The notes under the pieces: generated by a model | Told to the model about the DNA's origin: nothing | Database searches by the model: none | Seen by the model: the letters and a program-made list of their open reading frames with translations, nothing else | From: Oscillospiraceae bacterium | GTDB lineage: Bacteria > Bacillota > Clostridia > Oscillospirales > Acutalibacteraceae | Direction of reading: 5' to 3' | DNA: 10,381 nt | Assembly: GCA_029013165.1 (NCBI GenBank) | Contig: JAQXMV010000131.1 | Span: 1 to 10,381, forward strand | Part shown: in pieces, positions 5,646-10,381 of the stretch | Position numbering within the stretch: position 1 is the stretch's first letter | How the letters are laid out: each line of letters starts with the position of its first letter | Translations under genes and position numbers: made by a program

Positions 5646-7286
5646 ATGGCTAAACAAATCATTTACGGCGAAGAAGCAAGAAAAGCTCTTCAGAGCGGTA
5701 TCGACAAGCTCAGCAACACAGTCAAAATCACACTCGGCCCCAAGGGCAGAAATGTTGTCATCGACAAAAAATACGGCGCTCCCCTGATCACCAACGACGG
5801 TGTGACCATCGCCAAGGAAATCGAGCTGGAGGATCCCTTTGAGAACATGGGCGCCCAGCTGATCAAGGAAGTGGCAACCAAGACTAACGATGTGGCCGGC
5901 GACGGCACCACAACGGCTACACTGCTGGCTCAGGCTCTTGTCCGCGAGGGCATGAAGAATGTCGCCGCAGGCGCCAACCCCATGGTCGTGAAAAAGGGTA
6001 TTCAGAAAGCCGTCACCAAGGCAGTGGAAGTAGTCAAGGCAAACTCCAGCCCCGTTAACTCTTCGGCAGATATCGCCAGAATCGCAACCATCTCCTCCGC
6101 CGATGAATCCGTCGGCCAGCTCATCGCCGAGGCCATGGAAGTTGTCTCCACCGACGGCGTCATCACCGTTGAGGAATCCAAGACAGCCGACACCTACAAA
6201 GAGGTCGTTGAGGGCATGCAGTTCGACAGAGGATATATCTCCCCCTATATGGCTACGGATATGGACAAAATGGAAGCCGTTATCGACGACGCTTCTATTC
6301 TCATCACAGACAAAAAGATCAGCAACATTCAGGAGATCCTTCCTCTCCTTGAGCAGGTTCTCAAAATGGGCAAAAAGCTCGTCATCATCGCTGAGGATGT
6401 AGAGGGCGAAGCCCTGGCTACCCTCCTTGTCAACAAGCTGCGCGGCACCTTCACCTGCGTTGCCGTCAAGGCTCCCGGTTTCGGCGACAGAAGAAAGGAA
6501 ATGCTTCAGGATATCGCCATCCTCACCGGCGGTCAGGTTATCACCTCCGACCTGGGCCTTGAACTCAACGCCGCAACCGTTGATATGCTCGGCAGCGCAA
6601 GACAGGTCAAGGTCACCAAGGAAAACACCACCATCGTTGACGGTGCCGGTGACAAGGAGCAGATCAAGGCCCGCGTCAATCAGATCCGCGCTCAGATCGA
6701 AGCCTCCACTTCCGAATTTGACACCGAGAAGCTCCAGGAGCGTCTGGCTAAGCTCGCCGGCGGCGTAGCTGTCATCAAGGTCGGCGCTGCAACAGAAACC
6801 GAAATGAAAGAAAAGAAGCTGCGCATCGACGACGCACTGGCCGCCACCAAGGCTGCCGTGGAAGAAGGCTCCGTTGCCGGCGGCGGCGTAGCACTGCTCA
6901 ACGCCGTACCCGAGGTCACCAAGCTGCTGAGTGAAACCGACGACGAGGACGAAAAGACCGGTATCCGTATCGTCATCAAGGCTCTCGAGGAGCCCATCCG
7001 TCAGATCGCCAAAAATGCAGGTCTTGAGGGTTCGGTTATCATCAACGATATCCTCGCCTCCGGCAAGACCGGCTACGGCTTCAACTTTGCCAAGGAAGAG
7101 TACGTCAACATGGCAGAAGCCGGTATCCTCGACCCCACCAAGGTCACCCGTTCCGCACTGCAGAATGCTTCTTCCGTTGCCGCTATGGTACTGACCACCG
7201 AATCCCTGATCACCGACATCCCCGATCCCGCCGGTGACGCAGCAGCCGCTGCCGCTATGGCGGCTCAGGGCGGCGGAATGTATTAA
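5646..7286 (+). CDS. groEL: Chaperonin GroEL (Hsp60)
   Basis: The 546-residue ATPase forms the double-ring folding chamber in the cytoplasm. It is full length for the family. GPKGRNV (31-37) and AGDGTTTATLLA (84-95) form the nucleotide site. D51, D86 and D396 (in RIDDAL) correspond to the three catalytic and metal-binding aspartates of E. coli GroEL (D52, D87, D398). AGGGVAL (411-417 or thereabouts) and NAASSVAAMVLTTE near the end are also characteristic. The tail is short, AAMAAQGGGMY, with a single GGM-type unit in place of a long GGM repeat. An AGGAGG site lies within the 19-base gap after groES, so the two genes are co-transcribed. A strong terminator follows at 7341. GC content and codon choice look like a highly expressed gene, with many C- and G-ending codons. 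Confidence 0.99.
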   Translation: MAKQIIYGEEARKALQSGIDKLSNTVKITLGPKGRNVVIDKKYGAPLITNDGVTIAKEIELEDPFENMGAQLIKEVATKTNDVAGDGTTTATLLAQALVREGMKNVAAGANPMVVKKGIQKAVTKAVEVVKANSSPVNSSADIARIATISSADESVGQLIAEAMEVVSTDGVITVEESKTADTYKEVVEGMQFDRGYISPYMATDMDKMEAVIDDASILITDKKISNIQEILPLLEQVLKMGKKLVIIAEDVEGEALATLLVNKLRGTFTCVAVKAPGFGDRRKEMLQDIAILTGGQVITSDLGLELNAATVDMLGSARQVKVTKENTTIVDGAGDKEQIKARVNQIRAQIEASTSEFDTEKLQERLAKLAGGVAVIKVGAATETEMKEKKLRIDDALAATKAAVEEGSVAGGGVALLNAVPEVTKLLSETDDEDEKTGIRIVIKALEEPIRQIAKNAGLEGSVIINDILASGKTGYGFNFAKEEYVNMAEAGILDPTKVTRSALQNASSVAAMVLTTESLITDIPDPAGDAAAAAAMAAQGGGMY

Positions 7287-7340
7287 TCCCCTCCTATAAA
7301 AAACAACGGTTCGTCTTTTCCCGGACGGTACCGCCTACAA

Positions 7341-7377
7341 AAGAGCGCAGACTTTTTTCGGTCTGCGCTCTTTTTAT
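7341..7377 (+). terminator. Intrinsic terminator of groES-groEL
   Basis: AAGAGCGCAGAC (7341-7352) and GTCTGCGCTCTT (7361-7372) form a perfect 12-bp stem with an 8-base loop, followed by a T-rich tail TTTTTATTT. It is the only strong stop after groEL. Confidence 0.93.
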
Positions 7378-7736
7378 TTAGTTTTGCGAATCAGACCCAT
7401 TCTATCCCCCTCAAAATCACGAACAAATGATGAACATTTTGTCAAACATATCCATATTAAGTTATCTTTAAACTTACTGATATACTATCATGCAAAAGAG
7501 AGCGAAGATTCACTTTTTAAATATTAAGTTTTTGTTACAATAATATGATGAGTTTGCAATTATTCAAATGAATTTAGTAAAATACAACGATATCTGTAGT
7601 TTTATTAATAAATAAAACACATTTACACAATATGTTTTATTTTATACGGCTTCAAACAAAAATTTATATAATTAATAATTTATTAATATTTGTTTTACAT
7701 GATATACAAATTTACTCTTTATGATTTAGTCAAATT
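7378..7736. other. AT-rich intergenic region without a recognisable gene
   Basis: About 360 bases, strikingly AT-rich next to the GC-balanced genes on both sides. I see no convincing open reading frame, RNA gene or repeat. TTGTCA (7439-7444), a 17-base spacer and TTATCT (7462-7467) could be a plus-strand promoter. If used, it would give the downstream gene a leader of over 300 nt. Most of the stretch is probably regulatory or neutral spacer. A small RNA cannot be excluded by eye. Confidence 0.5.
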
Positions 7737-7766
7737 TTATAATACCTATACAGGTGTGTATTATAA
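7737..7766 (+). promoter_or_regulatory. Probable promoter -10 with overlapping inverted-repeat operator
   Basis: TTATAATAC (7737-7745) and GTATTATAA (7758-7766) are perfect 9-bp inverted arms around 12 bases. Inside them ACCT and AGGT (7744-7755) form a smaller dyad. The left arm contains TATAAT (7738-7743), a perfect -10 about 50 bases before the E2-like gene, but no good -35 is visible at normal spacing. An inverted repeat over the -10 and start site is typical of a repressor operator; the regulator is unknown. Confidence 0.5.
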
Positions 7767-7794
7767 ATAAAAATGAAGAAATGAGGTAAAAAAA

Positions 7795-8724
7795 ATGGAT
7801 CTTAAAGCAACGAAAGTGGAACATTTCGGAATTCAGAGAAAAATGGTCGCCGCAATGACCAGCGAATCCTGGGAACATATTCCTCATGTAAGTTATATAT
7901 ATGAGCCGGAAGTAGGCGCTTTCTTCGATGAATACAAAAAGCTCAATGACGGCAGAAACGACGAAAACAAAATCACCTTTAACACGGTTATGCTCAAAGC
8001 CATCGTGGAGGGTCTCAAGGAAGCCCCGGCCATGAATGCCCACATCAAGTATAACCGCCATCTTGTCCGCGGCGTCATCACCACATACGAAAACATCAAT
8101 ATCTCCATGCCAATGATTCTCCCTAACGGCGAAATGATGACGGTCAATCTCCATGATTTCCAGAATAAAAACCTCGACGAAATGGTCGATTACATCAAGG
8201 ATGTTTCCCGCAGGGCCCAGCAGTCGGACCTCAATGAAGCCATGTATTCCGCATCCTACAACAGAACCCTCAACACAGTCAAGGAGGGTCGTGTCATTGA
8301 GGCTCTTCTCAGAATTATCGGCTCCAAGACCGGCAAGCACAAGATCTCATACCGCAAAGGAAAAGCAAGGAAAGAATACTACAGTATTCCCGAAACCGAG
8401 CGCCTTGGCGACAGCGATATCCAGCAGGGCACCATCACCGTCTCCAATGTCGGATCCCTGGATCTGGCACAGCGCGGCTGCATCGGTTTGCTGGAGATCA
8501 TACCACCCCAGGTCTGCGCCATCAGCATCGGCGCTATTCAGGAAAGAGCTGTCATCAAAAAGGACAGCGAGGGCAACAGCAAAATCGCCATCGGCAAAAT
8601 TCTTCCTCTTTGCATCGCCTTTGACCACAGAGCCCTCGATTTCCAGGATGTTGTCCCTTTCACCAAGAAGCTCGATGAGATCTTCGCTCATCCCGAAATA
8701 CTCCAGACCTGGCTGAACAAGTAA
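7795..8724 (+). CDS. Stand-alone E2-like acyltransferase (2-oxo-acid dehydrogenase catalytic domain)
   Basis: The 309-residue protein resembles the catalytic core of dihydrolipoyl acyltransferase (E2), which shares its fold with chloramphenicol acetyltransferase and moves acyl groups between a thiol and CoA. Evidence: the N-terminal RKMVAAMTSESWEHIPHVSY (15-34) matches the substrate-proximal helix and strand of E2; GTITVSNVGS (212-221) matches the TFTISNLG block; and D277-H278-R279-A-L-D282-F matches the DHRxxDG active site, with the final glycine replaced by phenylalanine. There is no lipoyl domain and no E1-binding domain, and no E1 or E3 gene is nearby. Between about 140 and 211 the protein is longer than usual, with a Lys/Arg-rich stretch (178-194). 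GAGG (7783-7786) lies 8 bases before the ATG. A terminator follows directly. The true acyl acceptor is unknown; it could be a free-standing CoA-dependent acyltransferase and not a dehydrogenase subunit. Confidence 0.82.
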   Translation: MDLKATKVEHFGIQRKMVAAMTSESWEHIPHVSYIYEPEVGAFFDEYKKLNDGRNDENKITFNTVMLKAIVEGLKEAPAMNAHIKYNRHLVRGVITTYENINISMPMILPNGEMMTVNLHDFQNKNLDEMVDYIKDVSRRAQQSDLNEAMYSASYNRTLNTVKEGRVIEALLRIIGSKTGKHKISYRKGKARKEYYSIPETERLGDSDIQQGTITVSNVGSLDLAQRGCIGLLEIIPPQVCAISIGAIQERAVIKKDSEGNSKIAIGKILPLCIAFDHRALDFQDVVPFTKKLDEIFAHPEILQTWLNK

Positions 8725-8742
8725 AGCGAACCGTTATTATCC

Positions 8743-8771
8743 ATCCCGCAGGTTTCACTGCGGGATTTTTT
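8743..8771 (+). terminator. Intrinsic terminator of the E2-like gene
   Basis: ATCCCGCAG (8743-8751) and CTGCGGGAT (8758-8766) form a 9-bp stem with a 6-base loop, followed by a run of T to 8771. It lies 18 bases after the stop codon. Confidence 0.93.
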
Positions 8772-8778
8772 GCTCATG

Positions 8779-8810
8779 AAAAACTCCCACGGTGAAAACC
8801 ACCGTGGGAG
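8779..8810 (-). terminator. Intrinsic terminator of the surface-protein/PrdX-like operon
   Basis: CTCCCACGGTG (8784-8794) and CACCGTGGGAG (8800-8810) form a perfect 11-bp stem with a 5-base loop. In the minus direction TTTTT follows (8783-8779). It faces the terminator of the E2-like gene only 7 bases away, so the two converging transcripts are insulated separately. Confidence 0.92.
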
Positions 8811-8828
8811 AAAAGCTGTTAGGCCCTG

Positions 8829-9323
8829 TCATATATTGATGAAATACACATCGTTGCCCCTGGACTTGATGAAGCGGAGAAGATCGGAAAATTTCAGCCA
8901 CAAAAACGCCGTATTATCATTGGGGTGGAAGCCCACAAGGCCCTCCAGATTCCGCAGATCACTGTCAAAAACCACATTCACATCGGCGTCATCGTCATTG
9001 AGAATCCCGAAAGGAGAGACGGCACCGGGCGTCAGCCCGAGGTGCTTCATCAGTCTTTCGTCAGAGCCGAAGCTCAGACGGCTGCAGCCCAGTTGGGCTC
9101 TGATCTCATTCTGAATATCCGGGTGCTTATCCTTCATCATGGACACCACGTAATGCGTCTTTCCGTTGGCGTTTCGGAGGAAGAGATTTTTACACAGCTC
9201 GCCCTCTGTGAAAATGCCCAGCTCCTCCATTTCCTCGATGGTGTGCACCGGCTGATGATGAATCACCTGATAGTCAATTCCCAGCTCATCAAGAGCCTGA
9301 TATACCTTTTCCTGCTGTGTCAT
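8829..9323 (-). CDS. PrdX/YbaK-family prolyl-tRNA editing deacylase
   Basis: This free-standing 164-residue cytoplasmic editing protein should hydrolyse mischarged Ala- or Cys-tRNA-Pro, correcting errors of prolyl-tRNA synthetase. Family hallmarks seen: VYQALDELGIDYQVIHHQPV with the T-I-E-E-M-E-E-L helix; C44-K45-N46-L47-F48, where the lysine is the conserved catalytic or substrate-binding residue; G96-L-T-P-G100; V102-S-P-F-G-I; and FHPNDNTA (132-139). The length is normal for the PrdX type. The ATG at 9323 has AAAGG (9334-9330) 6 bases upstream. The ribosome site lies in the 12-base gap after the stop codon of the upstream gene, so the two are translated from one mRNA. Specificity (Ala versus Cys) cannot be read from these motifs alone. 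Confidence 0.9.
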   Translation of the reverse strand: MTQQEKVYQALDELGIDYQVIHHQPVHTIEEMEELGIFTEGELCKNLFLRNANGKTHYVVSMMKDKHPDIQNEIRAQLGCSRLSFGSDERLMKHLGLTPGAVSPFGILNDDDADVNVVFDSDLRNLEGLVGFHPNDNTAFLWLKFSDLLRFIKSRGNDVYFINI

Positions 9324-9335
9324 AGTCTGCCTTTC

Positions 9336-10381
9336 TTACTGCTTCGTATAAGTGTAGGTTTTGCCGTCCGCTTCCCCCTCCAGGGTCAGGGTGTTGCCGC
9401 TGAGGGTGTATTCAAAGTGCTGAGTGGTCAGGGTGCCCGCAACATAATAGAGAATAGACAGCTCGCCGTCATCGACCTCATAGCCGCCGGTATAAGTGCC
9501 GCTGCCGTAGACCGTGACGATACAGTCGGGCTTGAAATCATAGGCCTTATTGCCGGCGCTGTCAAGCCACACACCGATGAGATCGTCCTCTGTGCCGAAA
9601 TCAATCGAGGAGCCCTTGCGGACAAAGACCTTGGTCTCATTGCCGCTGCTGAGTCTCATGGAGTTTGTCGACACGCTGTAGATATATTTTTCCGTAATCC
9701 GGCTGCCGTTATCCCCGGAATACTGCAAAGTGACCGTATCACCCTCGGCAATATAAACGCCGGCATACTTTTTGCCGTTCTGTACGATTTTCAGCTCACC
9801 GTCGGAACCGAAAGTATATTTCACCGAAGAATCACTGTTGACCCAGGAGCCGTAAAGCTCCTCGGGAGCCGACTGAACCGAAGCCGCTGTGGTGTTGGCC
9901 GCAGCGGTGCCGGAGGCAACTGTGGCGGTAGCGGCCGTGGTGCCCGTGGCCTGTCCCCTGCGGTAGGTGGAAACATTGCCGTCCTCTATGTCCCTCATGG
10001 TGAGGGTGTCGTTGGCAATGGCGATGGTGTAGGTTTTATCAATGGTAGCCGTGTAAATGGAATAGGATATTTTCAGCTTGTCGCCGCTGAGCGTATAGGC
10101 GCCGTTATCAGCCTTGCCCTCAAAGGGAATATTAAAGCCCTCCAGATTCACATAGGTGATGGATACTCTGCCGTCGGCAAAGAACTCATAACCACTCATG
10201 CCGGCACTGTCGGTCCATTTGCCGATGAGAAGCTCTGCCAGCGTGGGCAGAGGCGCCTGGGTGGTGGTCACAGGCTTTGTCGAGGTCGTGACGGGCGGCT
10301 CAGCGGCCGTCGTGTTGACCACTTCATTCCCGTTTTCAGTAGGTTTTCTGTCGGTGTTTCTTTCCACTGTGAGAGCACCGG
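9336..10381 (-). CDS. Surface or lipoprotein-like protein with three DUF5640-type beta repeats (5' end missing)
   Basis: The reading frame stays open to the window edge, so the protein is partial. A GTG at 10367 could be taken as a start but has no ribosome site, and the frame continues upstream as G-A-L-T-V. Counting from that GTG there are 343 residues. A Thr/Pro-rich linker (about 9-43) leads to three similar beta-rich repeats at 46-137, 170-251 and 262-342. Each opens with L-(I/Y)-G-x-W (47-51, 171-175, 263-267) and continues Y-x-F-x-x-D-G, then y-x-g, then short strands. An Ala/Thr-rich linker (138-168) separates repeats 1 and 2. The layout resembles DUF5640/lipocalin-like domains of clostridial secreted proteins. 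A signal peptide, lipobox or membrane anchor is expected upstream. No enzyme motif is visible. It is the first visible gene of an operon with the PrdX-like gene. Confidence 0.75.
   Translation of the reverse strand, partial: GALTVERNTDRKPTENGNEVVNTTAAEPPVTTSTKPVTTTQAPLPTLAELLIGKWTDSAGMSGYEFFADGRVSITYVNLEGFNIPFEGKADNGAYTLSGDKLKISYSIYTATIDKTYTIAIANDTLTMRDIEDGNVSTYRRGQATGTTAATATVASGTAAANTTAASVQSAPEELYGSWVNSDSSVKYTFGSDGELKIVQNGKKYAGVYIAEGDTVTLQYSGDNGSRITEKYIYSVSTNSMRLSSGNETKVFVRKGSSIDFGTEDDLIGVWLDSAGNKAYDFKPDCIVTVYGSGTYTGGYEVDDGELSILYYVAGTLTTQHFEYTLSGNTLTLEGEADGKTYTYTKQ

Noticed and set aside
7622..7630. DnaA-box-like TTTACACAA in the AT-rich gap, suggesting an origin
   Set aside because: It differs from TTATCCACA at several positions, there is no cluster of boxes, and no dnaA or dnaN is nearby.
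7726..8340. Minus-strand open frame of 204 codons opposite the E2-like gene
   Set aside because: It is antisense to a well-supported gene and runs into the AT-rich promoter region; it has no family resemblance.
10365..10367. GTG as the start of the three-repeat protein
   Set aside because: There is no ribosome site upstream, the frame stays open to the edge, and the protein would lack the export signal expected from its composition.
1..10381. CRISPR array, insertion sequence, tRNA or rRNA genes
   Set aside because: I saw no regularly spaced direct repeats, transposase motifs, terminal inverted repeats around a gene, or cloverleaf and rRNA signatures.

Overview
This window is a chromosomal housekeeping stretch from a low-to-moderate GC, Gram-positive-type anaerobe. 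It is most likely a member of the Clostridia close to Ruminococcaceae/Oscillospiraceae. The evidence is a T-box leader on alaS, a CIRCE operator in front of groES-groEL, strong AGGAGG ribosome sites, canonical TTGACA/TATAAT-type promoters, and the general look of the proteins. I infer the family level; no sequence search was possible.

Layout from left to right. Positions 1-69 (minus) are the first codons of alaS, preceded by a complete alanine T-box leader with its own promoter and terminator (100-377). Positions 429-1805 (minus) encode a secreted PHP-fold metallohydrolase with its own promoter. Positions 1972-3363 (minus) encode a COG2509-type FAD-dependent dehydrogenase with a terminator behind it and a leader of about 150 nt in front. 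Its promoter begins inside the stop codon of the next gene, a short class B penicillin-binding protein (3544-5148, minus). Divergent from it, groES and groEL (5342-7286, plus) form a CIRCE-controlled operon that ends in a strong terminator. A very AT-rich, gene-free stretch of about 360 bases follows. It leads to a gene (7795-8724, plus) for a stand-alone acyltransferase resembling the catalytic domain of 2-oxo-acid dehydrogenase E2, with an inverted repeat over its probable -10 element. Two facing terminators then separate it from a minus-strand pair: a PrdX/YbaK-like prolyl-tRNA editing deacylase (8829-9323), and upstream of it a three-repeat beta-rich surface protein (9336 to the window edge, 5' end missing).

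Functionally the genes fall into separate small units: translation fidelity (alaS, PrdX-like), protein folding (groESL), cell wall (PBP), and three less understood proteins (secreted PHP hydrolase, FAD dehydrogenase, lone E2-like acyltransferase). I saw no tRNA or rRNA, CRISPR, insertion sequence, phage gene or attachment site. I found no clearly new multi-gene system. The best leads are the lone E2-like enzyme with its palindromic promoter, the structured leader and cysteine cluster of the FAD protein, and the secreted PHP protein with its amphipathic C-terminal tail.
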